Both the position numbers and the translations under genes were made by a program. This document shows positions 45,149 through 54,927 of a stretch of 64,000 nucleotides of DNA, one piece after another. Position 1 is the stretch's first letter; every line of letters begins with the position of its first letter. The notes beneath the pieces are model-generated. The model was not told the origin of the DNA. It saw only the letters and a program-made list of their open reading frames with translations, and made no database searches. Origin of the DNA: Flavobacterium hiemivividum (GTDB lineage: Bacteria > Bacteroidota > Bacteroidia > Flavobacteriales > Flavobacteriaceae); the NCBI RefSeq assembly GCF_004349145.1, contig NZ_SMFO01000007.1:62001-126000 (forward strand), written 5' to 3'.

Positions 45149-46453
45149 CTAGTTTTGATTGAATTTTTCCTTATATCTCTTATTTAATAGAGATTGATGC
45201 GTGTCAAGACTAATCATTCGACCTTGAATAAAAGCATGTGATATTTTATTAGTTCTCATATCTAAGGCATCACCAGCAGAAAGGAATAAAGTGGCGTCTT
45301 TCCCTATTTCTAGCGTACCACATTGAGCGTCTATTCCTAATATTTTGGCTGTATTAGAAGTGATTAATTGCAATGCTTGTTCTTTATCCATTCCGTAGGC
45401 TGCACATGTACCAGCTAGAAAAGGTAGGTTTCTGGTATTCATACGTTCCATGTCACCACTATTTTCTAAACCGACTAAAACTCCTTTGTCAGTTAATAAT
45501 TTTGCGACTTTATAAGGTAAGTTAACATCGTCATCTTCGTGTTCTGGCATATCATGAACTCTTTTTAAAAGTACAGCTACGTTATTTTTTTGTAGTAATT
45601 CTGCAGTTTTATAAGCTTCATAACCTCCTACAATCACCATTTTTTTAATGCCATTATTTTTAGCTAATTGCACTGCATCGATAATCTGTTTTTCTTCATT
45701 AGCATTAATGAATAATGTTTGAGAACCATCAAACAGTCCTTTTGTAGCTTCAAAAGTTAGATTTCTTTCTTTTGCATTGTCAACTTGATATGCTTTTGCA
45801 TTCGACAAAAATGTAAGAATCTCATTTATTTGAGTTTTGTAATCTTTGTTTTCTTCGATACTTCCTGGTTCAAACCAAGATCCGCTTCTCTTGTAGCTGG
45901 ATGGGAAATGAAGGTGGATACCATCATTTTCTTTTATAAGAGCATCTTCCCAAGTCCAAGCGTCTAGTTGAACGATGGAGGAAGTACCTGATATTCTTCC
46001 GCCACGAGGTGTGATTTGAGCTATTAATACCCCATTTGGTCTCACAGTTTCGATGACTTTTGATTCTGAGTTGTAGGCTATGATACTTCTCACATGAGGA
46101 TTTAGCTGTCCAATTTCATTTTCGTCATCAGATGATTTAATAGCATCGATTTCAACTAATCCTAATGTAGAGTTTGGAGCTATAAAACCCGGATAAACTT
46201 CTTTGCCACTAGCATCAATAGTCATATCATAAGCGCTTTTGTCTATTCGAATTGTAGTAGCGTCAGCAATCATAGTGATTTTTCCATCTTTAAAACCTAA
46301 GGCGCTATTTTCGATAACTTGTCCGTTCCCGATATGTGCTTTGGCATTTAAAATCAATATGGATTTTGATTGTTTGGGAGCCGGCGTTTGTTGTGCATTT
46401 GTAAATAATGACACACTCAATGCCAATACTAAAATATATATGTTTTTATTCAT
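45149..46453 (-). CDS. Exported amidohydrolase-like protein, metal site degraded
   Basis: 434 residues. Signal peptide (MNKNIYILVLALSVSLFTNAQ). The composite beta-domain ('ILNAKAHIGNGQVIENSALGFKDGKITMIA') and C-terminal 'CGTLEIGKDATLFLSAGDALDM' of the metal-dependent amidohydrolase family are present. The metal-binding HxH that should follow 'YPGFI' is replaced by Asn-Ser-Thr ('YPGFIAPNSTLGLVEID'), so hydrolysis is unlikely. It may be a non-catalytic partner of the 996-residue protein encoded just upstream (46 bases apart, same operon). Periplasmic or lipid-facing location is inferred from the signal. Confidence 0.82.
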   Translation of the reverse strand: MNKNIYILVLALSVSLFTNAQQTPAPKQSKSILILNAKAHIGNGQVIENSALGFKDGKITMIADATTIRIDKSAYDMTIDASGKEVYPGFIAPNSTLGLVEIDAIKSSDDENEIGQLNPHVRSIIAYNSESKVIETVRPNGVLIAQITPRGGRISGTSSIVQLDAWTWEDALIKENDGIHLHFPSSYKRSGSWFEPGSIEENKDYKTQINEILTFLSNAKAYQVDNAKERNLTFEATKGLFDGSQTLFINANEEKQIIDAVQLAKNNGIKKMVIVGGYEAYKTAELLQKNNVAVLLKRVHDMPEHEDDDVNLPYKVAKLLTDKGVLVGLENSGDMERMNTRNLPFLAGTCAAYGMDKEQALQLITSNTAKILGIDAQCGTLEIGKDATLFLSAGDALDMRTNKISHAFIQGRMISLDTHQSLLNKRYKEKFNQN

Positions 46454-46499
46454 TTGTCTCTAATTTATTAGGTGATAATAACTTTTAAGGTTCAATTTA

Positions 46500-49490
46500 T
46501 TAATGTTCCATAGTATCACAGTGGTATTCTACTTTTTCTTTTCTTTTTGGTTCTTGAGTTGGTGCACCTTGGTTTTTCTCTTGTAGTAATTGACCAATTA
46601 GCTCGTTTCTTTCTTTGGCAATAGCCGCTCTTTGAAGCTCATCTTTTTGCACATCATAGTAAACTACACCTTCAATTAAAGTTTTTTCGGCTTTAGCATA
46701 AATAGAAAGAGGGTTGTTGTTCCAAAGTACAATATCAGCATCTTTTCCCACTTTTATACTTCCTACTTTGTCGTCGATATGCAACAATTTAGCAGGATTC
46801 AGTGTCACAAATTTCCAAGCCTCTTCTTCCGAAACATCACCGTATTTAACCGCTTTTGCAGCTTCTTGATTTAACCTTCTAGACATTTCAGCATCGTCAG
46901 AATTATAGGCTACTATTACTCCAGCATTATGCATTATTGGCCCATTGTAAGGGATTGCATCATTTACCTCAAACTTATAAGCCCACCAGTCAGCAAATGT
47001 AGAAGCTCCAGCACCATGTTCTTTCATTTTGTCGGCTACCTTATACCCTTCAAGAATATGAGTGAAGGTGTTGACTCTAAAATTAAATTTTTCAGCCACC
47101 TTCATCAACATTAATATTTCTGATTGAACATAAGAGTGACAACTGATGAAACGCTCTTTGTTAATAATCTCAGCTACTGTTTGTAAATCTAAATCTACTC
47201 TTGGAGCAACTCCTTTTCCTTTTTTCGAATTATAGTTTTTCCATGCTAAATCATATTCTTTTGCACGTTGAAAATAATCTGTAAAAACTTGTTCTACACC
47301 CATTCTTGTTTGCGGAAAACGAGTTGGGTTTATATTGCCCCAGTTAGACTGTTTTACATTTTCACCCAAAGCAAATTTGATGAATTTAGGTTGGTTTTTA
47401 TAAAGCATCTCATCTGCATCTTGTCCCCATTTCCATTTTACGATGGCAGATTGTCCACCGATAGGATTTGCAGAACCATGTAATAATTGAGAGGTAGTTA
47501 CGCCACCAGCAAGCTCCCTATAGATATTAATATCTTCAGAGTTTACAACATCTTGAATTGAAACTTCAGCACTAGAATTGTGTCCACCTTCATTAACTCC
47601 GCTGGAAATTGCGATATGAGAATGTTCGTCAATAATTCCGCTGGTTAAGTGTTTTCCTTTTGCATCAATTACAGTTGCTCCTGCATCAGATAGATTTTTA
47701 CCAATTGCAGCGATTTTACCATTCTTAACTAAAACGTCTGTTTCCTCAACAATACCTTCTTTCTCATTTGTCCAAACCGTTGCATTTTTAAAGAGTAATG
47801 TTTCAGCAGTAAGTTTTTTTGTATTACCAAAAGCAACATTAGGGAATGTTGTAGGCATAATGATATTGTTCTTTTGTATTTTTAGTGAATCCACCGGTTT
47901 TACATATGGAGCGATTTTATTGGCTGACCATTTCACTTCGTTACCATTAAATAAAATTGCTTTTCCTGAAAGAACTTGAACATCATCTATATATCCAATC
48001 AATCGAGTGAATGTCGTTTGTGTAGAATCTGTTGATTTTAAAACATTCGAAATCCAATTATTCGAAATTGAAAGTTTAGAGCTTAATTTTTGAGAATTAG
48101 CTGTATTTACTTCCGATTTTGGAGACTCTATTTCACCAGTAATTTTCCACGTATATTTTTTATCGGCGATTGTCAAGTCATATTCTCCTCTAATGTCCTT
48201 AGTGGTGATGTCATTTACAACATACTTAGATCCTTGAACCCAGTTTTCATAAATTTTAGTTTGATCATCGAATATCTCACCGCTAGTAATTATGAAGTTT
48301 GCATAATTCCCGTTCTTCAAACTTCCAATTTCATTACTTTTTCCTAAGATTGAAGCAGGTACAGTTGTTAATGCCTCTAATGCTTTTGTTTTATCAAAAC
48401 CATATTTTATAGCTCTCAGCAGATTTGTTCTAAAATCTTCTGTTTTTTTCAATTTATCAGTAGTCAATGCAAAAACAATCCCATTGTCTGTTAGCACTTT
48501 TAGATTAGTAGGCGCTTGATTCCAAAAACGTAAATCTTTCAATTCCATTTGGTTGGCCTGATTAGGGTCGGACACATTATAAGCTTCAGGGAAATTTATT
48601 GGAATAATAAATTGAGCATTAGTTTTCTTAATTTCTTCAATTCTTTCGAATTCGTTTCCTATTCCTTTCATCACATATTTCAAACCGAATTCCTTAGCGA
48701 TTTTTGAAGCTCGCATGCTATTTAGTTTGTCTTCTGTAGCAAATATTTGAACAAGTTTTTCGTTTTCGGCCAGGGCAGATAATGATAAATCCTTATTTTC
48801 AGCATTCCCATTTTTATACCACTTCAAATCATGATTAACTTGTTTTAACAAGGCTGTCATTCCCATTAATGAGCTTGGATAAGCTTGGTTTGAGGTAACG
48901 CTTCTGGTAAAACCAAAATGATTAGATGCTTTAGCAGTTATTAATCGGTTGCTTTTTTCATTATTATTTAATGCGATTAAAGAACCTGTACCTCTGGCAA
49001 TACCGTCGTGTAGATGAGTTCCCACTACACCAAATCCAGCTTTCAATAATTCTTCGGCTTTAGCTTGGTCGTATTTAAAATTATCATACGCATTCACTTC
49101 TGAGCGAATATGCTCATTCCAGTAGTAACCTTCGCGCTTCGTATCATAGGATTGACTTTGGCGATTACCTTCTGTTCTTTTAGGTTTGTCCATACCAAAA
49201 CTCGTGTACATATCAATAAAAGAAGGGTAAATAGATTTTCCTTCTAAGTTTATTGTAATAGTATTTTTTGGAATGTTTACCGATGTTCCTGCTGCAATTA
49301 CTTTTCCATTTTGAATAAGTAAAGTACCTTTTTCGATTATCTGCGTGGGAGTTACAAATATCTTGGCATTGGTAAAAGCAGTATAATTGTTGTTTTTATT
49401 TTGAACACTTTCGTTGTTAGGGAAGTATTCTTGAGCATTAATTTTTGGTATAAAAATTAATAAAAAAAGAAGGGTAATTATTCTTTTCAT
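46500..49490 (-). CDS. Exported double amidohydrolase, only the C-terminal half with HxH
   Basis: 996 residues. Signal peptide (MKRIITLLFLLIFIPKINAQ). The N-half (about 30-430) resembles an amidohydrolase but has 'YPSFIDMYTSFGM' instead of HxH. The C-half (about 610-970) is intact: HxH in 'IIDEHSHIAISS', His in 'FISCHSYVQSEI', His in 'TFTHILEGYKV', Asp in 'AYNSDDAEM', and the final 'VGSIKVGKDADIVLWNNNP'. A tandem fusion of one dead and one active domain is therefore likely. The third-gene-like paralogue follows downstream. Substrate unknown; peptidase, imidazolonepropionase-like or other cyclic-amide chemistry is possible. Confidence 0.87.
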   Translation of the reverse strand: MKRIITLLFLLIFIPKINAQEYFPNNESVQNKNNNYTAFTNAKIFVTPTQIIEKGTLLIQNGKVIAAGTSVNIPKNTITINLEGKSIYPSFIDMYTSFGMDKPKRTEGNRQSQSYDTKREGYYWNEHIRSEVNAYDNFKYDQAKAEELLKAGFGVVGTHLHDGIARGTGSLIALNNNEKSNRLITAKASNHFGFTRSVTSNQAYPSSLMGMTALLKQVNHDLKWYKNGNAENKDLSLSALAENEKLVQIFATEDKLNSMRASKIAKEFGLKYVMKGIGNEFERIEEIKKTNAQFIIPINFPEAYNVSDPNQANQMELKDLRFWNQAPTNLKVLTDNGIVFALTTDKLKKTEDFRTNLLRAIKYGFDKTKALEALTTVPASILGKSNEIGSLKNGNYANFIITSGEIFDDQTKIYENWVQGSKYVVNDITTKDIRGEYDLTIADKKYTWKITGEIESPKSEVNTANSQKLSSKLSISNNWISNVLKSTDSTQTTFTRLIGYIDDVQVLSGKAILFNGNEVKWSANKIAPYVKPVDSLKIQKNNIIMPTTFPNVAFGNTKKLTAETLLFKNATVWTNEKEGIVEETDVLVKNGKIAAIGKNLSDAGATVIDAKGKHLTSGIIDEHSHIAISSGVNEGGHNSSAEVSIQDVVNSEDINIYRELAGGVTTSQLLHGSANPIGGQSAIVKWKWGQDADEMLYKNQPKFIKFALGENVKQSNWGNINPTRFPQTRMGVEQVFTDYFQRAKEYDLAWKNYNSKKGKGVAPRVDLDLQTVAEIINKERFISCHSYVQSEILMLMKVAEKFNFRVNTFTHILEGYKVADKMKEHGAGASTFADWWAYKFEVNDAIPYNGPIMHNAGVIVAYNSDDAEMSRRLNQEAAKAVKYGDVSEEEAWKFVTLNPAKLLHIDDKVGSIKVGKDADIVLWNNNPLSIYAKAEKTLIEGVVYYDVQKDELQRAAIAKERNELIGQLLQEKNQGAPTQEPKRKEKVEYHCDTMEH

Positions 49491-49602
49491 AGTTTTTTTG
49501 TTAGTTTTTGGGTAAAAATAGAGAATAAGTATGATATTTTTTGCAAAATAAAATAATTAACATCTGTTTTCTGACTTTAAGTAGGAGCTTGTGTTTTTTT
49601 CG

Positions 49603-49642
49603 AAAAAAAAAGGGAACATAAATAATTTTTATATTCCCTTTT
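49603..49642 (-). terminator. Terminator of the racemase operon
   Basis: AAAAGGGAA pairs with TTCCCTTTT across an AT-only loop. On the minus strand a T-run follows. Directly downstream of the last operon gene. Confidence 0.78.
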
Positions 49643-49664
49643 GTGATTTATTATTGACACTTTT

Positions 49665-50738
49665 CTAGCCAATCGTTTTTTCGATGTAATCTGAATTTAA
49701 AAGATAGAGTGCTCCCATATATTGAATCTTAAATGAGACTAAATCACCTATTTTATAGTCTTTTTTCGAATGAGAAATATCAATGACTAACATATCAGAA
49801 CTAGCGTCGACGATGGTAATATCAGTATCTTCTGCTTCAATATATTGTGGTTGCATGTCTAACAGTCCAATATCCAGAATTGCACGCAATGAAGTAACTC
49901 CTAAGTCGGTATTGTCCTCCATGACATAAGTGTTTCCAACGCCACTTTCGCCTAACTCACCTGTAGGAGCATCTGGTTTTTCGGTAATTTCTATAATCTC
50001 CGAGTACAATTTAAAGACATCATTGTGCATGTCTTTAATAGTTTCACCAGTGAATAAGTCTTTACCAAAGAATAATGCTTCTCCAATTCTGAAATGATTC
50101 ACCGCCATAGGACGTGCATTTTTTAGAATTAACGGAATTGCTACAGAGGTTCCTCCGGAAACCCATGATATTTTAATATTAAATTTAGCTTCAATCAATT
50201 GTTTGTAAAGACTCAGCTGAATTAGCTTGTCTTGAGTAGGCATTATTCCGCTCAGGCAATTTAGATTTGTTCCAATGCCTCGAATTTCGATATTTGGTAA
50301 ACTTAGAATACTACCATAAAAATCAACTAATTCCTCGCCCATCACACCTTCACGTAGATCGCCCATCTCAATCATAATGATGATTTTATGGATTTTATTT
50401 TGATTTTGCGCTTCTTTCGAAAGCATTTTTATGGTATCAATTTCAGTATTAAAACTTACATCTGCATAGCGAACAATACTTTCAATACTTCGTTTTGCAG
50501 GTGGTTTGATATAGACGGTTTGAATAGTAGGATCTAAGGCTTTAATTTTTTTTAAATTACTAATTCGGGAGTCGTGCATTTCTCTCACTCCCAAAGCGAT
50601 AATTTCCTTTAAATATATTTTATTTCCACAAAGTAGTTTGGTTACAACTCCCCATTCTATATTTCTGGATTCGAAAATAGTATTCAAGTAGGCATAATTC
50701 TCTTCTAATTTTTTTCGGAATAGTTTTATAAAAGCCAT
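49665..50738 (-). CDS. Alanine/ornithine racemase-like PLP enzyme
   Basis: 357 residues, fold-type III (alanine-racemase N-terminal barrel). PLP lysine K34 in 'WGVVTKLLCGN'; 'GIGTNLNCLSGIMP' and 'VSGGTSVAIPLIL' are the phosphate/PLP face; the family is the Orr/YhfX-like group, which in clostridia interconverts ornithine enantiomers. Substrate here is unknown. It is the last gene of the operon and overlaps the alr stop by one base. Confidence 0.85.
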   Translation of the reverse strand: MAFIKLFRKKLEENYAYLNTIFESRNIEWGVVTKLLCGNKIYLKEIIALGVREMHDSRISNLKKIKALDPTIQTVYIKPPAKRSIESIVRYADVSFNTEIDTIKMLSKEAQNQNKIHKIIIMIEMGDLREGVMGEELVDFYGSILSLPNIEIRGIGTNLNCLSGIMPTQDKLIQLSLYKQLIEAKFNIKISWVSGGTSVAIPLILKNARPMAVNHFRIGEALFFGKDLFTGETIKDMHNDVFKLYSEIIEITEKPDAPTGELGESGVGNTYVMEDNTDLGVTSLRAILDIGLLDMQPQYIEAEDTDITIVDASSDMLVIDISHSKKDYKIGDLVSFKIQYMGALYLLNSDYIEKTIG

Positions 50739-51889
50739 TATTCTATAATTTTACGTGGAATCGTTTTGGAAATTCTGGTTAATAATTCATAATTCAATTG
50801 GTTACTATAATCGCTAAAAGAAGCTATAGTTAGTGCGATGTCATTTTGAGAACCTATTAGTACTACTTCATCGTCTTTCTTTACTGATTCTAGGTTTGTT
50901 ACATCGACTGTCATCATATTCATGTTTACAGAGCCTACGACAATACATTGCTGTCCATGAATAAGCACTCTTCCTTGATTGCTAAGCGAACGGCTGTAAC
51001 CGTGGGAATAACCAATGGGAATTACGGCGACTTTCATTTTTCTTTCTGCCAGAAAACTGGTTCCATATCCTATAAACTCTCCAATTTTCACCTTTTTAAC
51101 GCTCATTATTTGACTTTTCCAAGTAATAACTCTTTGTAGCGGATCAATTTTACTCTTTTTGGTACTCAAATAATTAACAAAAACTTCAGGACTTGGCCAT
51201 AAGCCATATTGAAGAATCCCTATACGTACCATATCCATTCTGGTTTCAGGAAACATGATAGATGCTGCTGAACAAGCTGAATGTTTGATTTCTGGTTTCA
51301 GGTCATTCTTACAAAGATATTGATAAATCTCTTCGAATCGCTTTATTTGCTTGTCCACTCTGTAATAGTTTGCGATACTTTCGGCACCCGCATAATGGGT
51401 GCAAAGTCCTTTAAAATAGACGTATTCTTTTTCTTTTTTTAGATAAGGAATAATGCTATTTAGGGCGTTCTTTTCAAAACCTGTGCGGTTCATTCCAGTC
51501 TCTACTTCGATGTGAACAATTGCTTTTTTATTAAGTTTTTTTGATGTTTTTACAGCTTTTGTCAACCGGCCTTTATCAAAAACAAAAAATTCGACATTAT
51601 TATCGACCACCCATTCCATGTCTTCGTCCTGAACGAGTCCCATGACCATAACGGTGGCTTTGTCTTGCAATTCTTCTATTATATCCTTTGCTTCCTGTAC
51701 ATCAAAAACCGAGAAATGTGTAATTCCGTTTTTATATGCCATCGAAACAATTTCCCTGACTCCATGTCCATAAGCATTGCCTTTTACAACGCATGATATT
51801 TGTACTTTTTTTCCAAAAGTAGTGCGGAGAAAAGACAGATTATTCTTGTAGGCAGTCGTATTAAGTTCTATTGTTGAATTAGTGTGCAT
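50738..51889 (-). CDS. alr: Alanine racemase
   Basis: 383 residues. PLP-lysine K36 in 'ISCVVKGNAYGHG', the opposite-face catalytic Tyr275 in 'FIGYGTSFL', and 'GMNRTGFEKN' are conserved. It interconverts L- and D-alanine (or another amino acid) in the cytoplasm. Its place in an operon with a transporter and an amidohydrolase, rather than with murF, suggests a catabolic role rather than the wall-synthesis isozyme. Overlaps the M20 gene by 11 bases and the next gene by one. Confidence 0.93.
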   Translation of the reverse strand: MHTNSTIELNTTAYKNNLSFLRTTFGKKVQISCVVKGNAYGHGVREIVSMAYKNGITHFSVFDVQEAKDIIEELQDKATVMVMGLVQDEDMEWVVDNNVEFFVFDKGRLTKAVKTSKKLNKKAIVHIEVETGMNRTGFEKNALNSIIPYLKKEKEYVYFKGLCTHYAGAESIANYYRVDKQIKRFEEIYQYLCKNDLKPEIKHSACSAASIMFPETRMDMVRIGILQYGLWPSPEVFVNYLSTKKSKIDPLQRVITWKSQIMSVKKVKIGEFIGYGTSFLAERKMKVAVIPIGYSHGYSRSLSNQGRVLIHGQQCIVVGSVNMNMMTVDVTNLESVKKDDEVVLIGSQNDIALTIASFSDYSNQLNYELLTRISKTIPRKIIE

Positions 51890-53033
51890 TTGTAATCTGT
51901 TTGCTAATGTGATGAAAAATAGATACTCCAGTCGTAATTATTTCGTCTGGAAAATCGTAGTCTGGATTGTGTAAGGCGGGCGTTTCTGTTCCTGATCCCA
52001 GTCCAAACATCGCACCTTGATAGTGCTGGGTAAACAATCCGAAATCTTCTCCCCAAGTAAAAGGGCTTTCTTTTTCCAATAGTTCAAAATAATTTTCGTT
52101 AGCAGCTACTCTAATAAAGTTGACTGCTTTTTCATTATTTTCATTGGCTTGGAAACCTTGCGTCCATTTGATATTGCATTTCAATCGATATTCATCTGCA
52201 GCAGTATTTGCTATATTTTCTAAAGTAGTTTCTACTTTTCTCATCTGAGAATTGCTATCACTTCTCACCGTAAAATGAATTTCTCCAGCTCCCGCCGAAA
52301 CACCATAGGCTTTTTTGCCCATTTTAGTATAAATAGGAGTGATCAGGCAATAATTTTCTTTCGAAATGTCAGCTTGAATAAAAGTGTTAAACTGGGTAAT
52401 AATCGAAGCTATCGCTAAGGCAGGATTGATTCCTTTTTCAGGTTCTCCAGCATGTGCTGTTATTCCGTCCAATTTTATTATCATGCTATTTACGGCACAA
52501 GTAAATGTACCGTTTTTAACTACAATCTGGTTTTTTGGATATCCAGGTAAATTGTGTAGGGCAAAAACGTAATCGGGTTTAAATCTTTCAAATTTTGGAT
52601 CTGAAAATACTTTTTGCGCACCGCTACCATCTTCTTCCGCAGGTTGAAATAATAGCATCACACTTCCCGTTTCTGGTTTGTGGTGGTATAATTGGGTGGC
52701 TAGTCCACATAGAATAGCCATATGACCGTCATGTCCGCATTTATGCGAAGCGTCATCAGTGAGCGAACGATGTTCAAACGTATTGATTTCTTCAATGGGT
52801 AGGGCGTCCAACTCGCATCTAAACAAAACCGTTTTTCCTGGCTTTTCGCCTTTATAAATGGCAATAATTCCAGTTCCTCCAATAGTAGTTATAACTTCAT
52901 CAGCTGGATAATTTTCTAGAAAAGAGATAATTTTTTTTGCAGTTTTCACTTCTTTTCCAGAAACTTCCGGATATTTATGTAGTTCCTTTCGCAGTAGAAC
53001 AAGTGTTTCCATGCGTTGGTTTAAATTCTCCAT
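51879..53033 (-). CDS. M20-family amidohydrolase (N-acyl amino acid/hippurate hydrolase-like)
   Basis: 384 residues. Zinc-binding motifs 'HKCGHDGHMAIL' (H-D), 'LLFQPAEEDGSGAQKV' (E-E) and C-terminal 'PALHNPDYDFPDE' (His) match the M20D group of N-acyl-L-amino acid and hippurate hydrolases. The lid domain (about 180-290) is complete. No signal peptide, so cytoplasmic. It should release free amino acid from an N-acyl form. In the operon after GNAT (6-base gap). Confidence 0.92.
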   Translation of the reverse strand: MENLNQRMETLVLLRKELHKYPEVSGKEVKTAKKIISFLENYPADEVITTIGGTGIIAIYKGEKPGKTVLFRCELDALPIEEINTFEHRSLTDDASHKCGHDGHMAILCGLATQLYHHKPETGSVMLLFQPAEEDGSGAQKVFSDPKFERFKPDYVFALHNLPGYPKNQIVVKNGTFTCAVNSMIIKLDGITAHAGEPEKGINPALAIASIITQFNTFIQADISKENYCLITPIYTKMGKKAYGVSAGAGEIHFTVRSDSNSQMRKVETTLENIANTAADEYRLKCNIKWTQGFQANENNEKAVNFIRVAANENYFELLEKESPFTWGEDFGLFTQHYQGAMFGLGSGTETPALHNPDYDFPDEIITTGVSIFHHISKQITNAH

Positions 53034-53039
53034 TTTGGA

Positions 53040-53474
53040 CTATTTGATAAGACGCATTTCTAGGTATTTATTGGTAAAACCTAATTTTTCATATAAACCT
53101 TTAGCGGGATTGCCTGGCTCTACGTGAAGAGCTATGTTTCCTTCGGCGATCGATATTGCTTTTTGCATTAATTGTTTCCCGTAGCCTTTCCCACGTTGGC
53201 TATTGTCTACAGCAATATAAACTAAAATATTCTCAGGGATAAAATCTTTCATTCCTGTGTTATTTAAAATTACAACACCTACAATTTTATTCTCGTCTAG
53301 ACCTACCACTATATTTCCTCCTTTGTCAGGATTCATAACATAAGCGATACATTTTAGAATGTCTTCTACCTTATCTCCGTATTCTTCTAAATGAGTATGT
53401 AGAAACTGAGCGATGATTTGGTTTGTATGTGTTTTGTCTTCTCCTGAAGCACTATTGGTTATTTTGAATTCCAT
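53040..53474 (-). CDS. GNAT family N-acetyltransferase
   Basis: 144 residues. 'VDNSQRGKGYGKQLMQKAI' is the acetyl-CoA loop and 'LHVEPGNPAKGLYEKLGFTNKYLEMRLIK' the C-terminal strand-helix. It starts within the last codons of the symporter gene (23-base overlap), so its translation is probably coupled. A role in acetylating an amino acid or amine used by this operon is an inference. Confidence 0.9.
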   Translation of the reverse strand: MEFKITNSASGEDKTHTNQIIAQFLHTHLEEYGDKVEDILKCIAYVMNPDKGGNIVVGLDENKIVGVVILNNTGMKDFIPENILVYIAVDNSQRGKGYGKQLMQKAISIAEGNIALHVEPGNPAKGLYEKLGFTNKYLEMRLIK

Positions 53475-54927
53475 TTTGATTTTCTTGTTTGTTATTATGA
53501 TAAAGTGATATTGTAACGAATAATAGAAGTGAAATAGTTATTCCATAAATATTTGCGTCTAAATGTTCAGGTAATTTTATTCCTAAAGGTAACTTATTTT
53601 CGGTAATTATAAGTAAAATTGTGGTTGCTCCGCCAAAGAGCATACTCCAGAAAGCAGCTTTAGGATGGCTTTTTTTCCAAAATAAAGCACCAAGGACGGG
53701 AATAAATAAACCGGAAACCATAAAAGCGTAGGAGTATAGCATGAGTTCCAACACGTTTTGCATTTGGGAAGCCAATAAGATTGCGAAAATCCCAACTAGT
53801 AGCGTTATGATTTGTGATAGCCTAAGTTCCTTCTTATGAGTTAGTTCTTTTTTCGAGAATTTAGCAATAATATCAGTTACGATATTTCCCGATGCAGCCA
53901 TTAAACAGCTGTCAGCGGTAGAAAGAATTGCCGAAAAATAAGAGGAAAGCATTAATCCCATTAAACCAATTGGTAAAACGGTAGCTAATAAAATGGGTAA
54001 TCCCATCTCGCTGTCCATTGACGCAGCATTTGTAATTCCGTCAAACATGCCTTTGGTTGCCGCAACTTTGGCAAGCATTCCGAGAACAACTCCCATAAAA
54101 GCCATTATGGGCCATTCAAAAACTCCTGCAATTATCCAGGCTTTTTTCGCTTCTTTTTCTCCTTTACTGGCATAAATTCGCTGGTATAAGGTCATTCCAA
54201 CAAACCAAATAGGAATAATGGTTACGGACCAATTTAATATTTGGTACCAAGTAACATTGGTCAGCGATAAATATTTTGGATCTAAGGTTTCTTTGATGGC
54301 TTCCCAACCACCTACAGCATTGTAGGCAACAGGTATTCCTATAAAAACTAAACCACCAATAAGGATTAACCATTGAATCGTATCTGTGTAGATGACCGCT
54401 TTTAAACCGCCAATGGTGGTATAAGCAACAGCAATAACCCCCATGACAATTAAGGCGGTTTGGATATTTAGTCCGTCAATAGTTGCCGAAGCTAATTTGG
54501 CTCCTGCCAAAACCTGAGAACTGGTGAAACCTATGTAGCCAATTGCAGAAATAATTCCAGCAAGGAGGGCCACTTTTCCATTATAGAAATGACCGAAAAT
54601 TTGCGGGAAAGTGAAAAATTTATACTTGTGTCCCAGATGACTTACTTTCGGAATTAGGAAAACCGCACTTAGCCAAGCACCCAGTAGTCCTGTAAAGAGC
54701 ATCCAAGAACCGGAAAGTCCCATTGTAAAACCAAGTCCTCCTAATCCTATTGAGAATCCACCACCAACATCAGTAGCCACTACCGATAATCCGATATGCC
54801 AACTGCTCATGTTTCTACCGCTAACATAAAAATCCTCGGCAGTTTTGTTTTTGTTAAAAAAATAAAGACCGACACCTAACATAGCCAGCATGTAAACCAC
54901 AAATATTACATAATCTATTATGTGCAT
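53452..54927 (-). CDS. Sodium:solute symporter (SSS family)
   Basis: 491 residues, about 13 TM helices with the LeuT-like SSS core. 'YFFNKNKTAEDFYVSGRNMSSWHIGLSVVATDVGGGFSIG' is the typical first two helices, and 'TIGGLKAVIYTDTIQWLILIGGL' the SSS signature region. First gene of the five-gene operon. It imports an unknown solute with Na+, plausibly an amino acid or N-acyl amino acid given the neighbouring M20 hydrolase and racemases. Confidence 0.92.
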   Translation of the reverse strand: MHIIDYVIFVVYMLAMLGVGLYFFNKNKTAEDFYVSGRNMSSWHIGLSVVATDVGGGFSIGLGGLGFTMGLSGSWMLFTGLLGAWLSAVFLIPKVSHLGHKYKFFTFPQIFGHFYNGKVALLAGIISAIGYIGFTSSQVLAGAKLASATIDGLNIQTALIVMGVIAVAYTTIGGLKAVIYTDTIQWLILIGGLVFIGIPVAYNAVGGWEAIKETLDPKYLSLTNVTWYQILNWSVTIIPIWFVGMTLYQRIYASKGEKEAKKAWIIAGVFEWPIMAFMGVVLGMLAKVAATKGMFDGITNAASMDSEMGLPILLATVLPIGLMGLMLSSYFSAILSTADSCLMAASGNIVTDIIAKFSKKELTHKKELRLSQIITLLVGIFAILLASQMQNVLELMLYSYAFMVSGLFIPVLGALFWKKSHPKAAFWSMLFGGATTILLIITENKLPLGIKLPEHLDANIYGITISLLLFVTISLYHNNKQENQNGIQNNQ

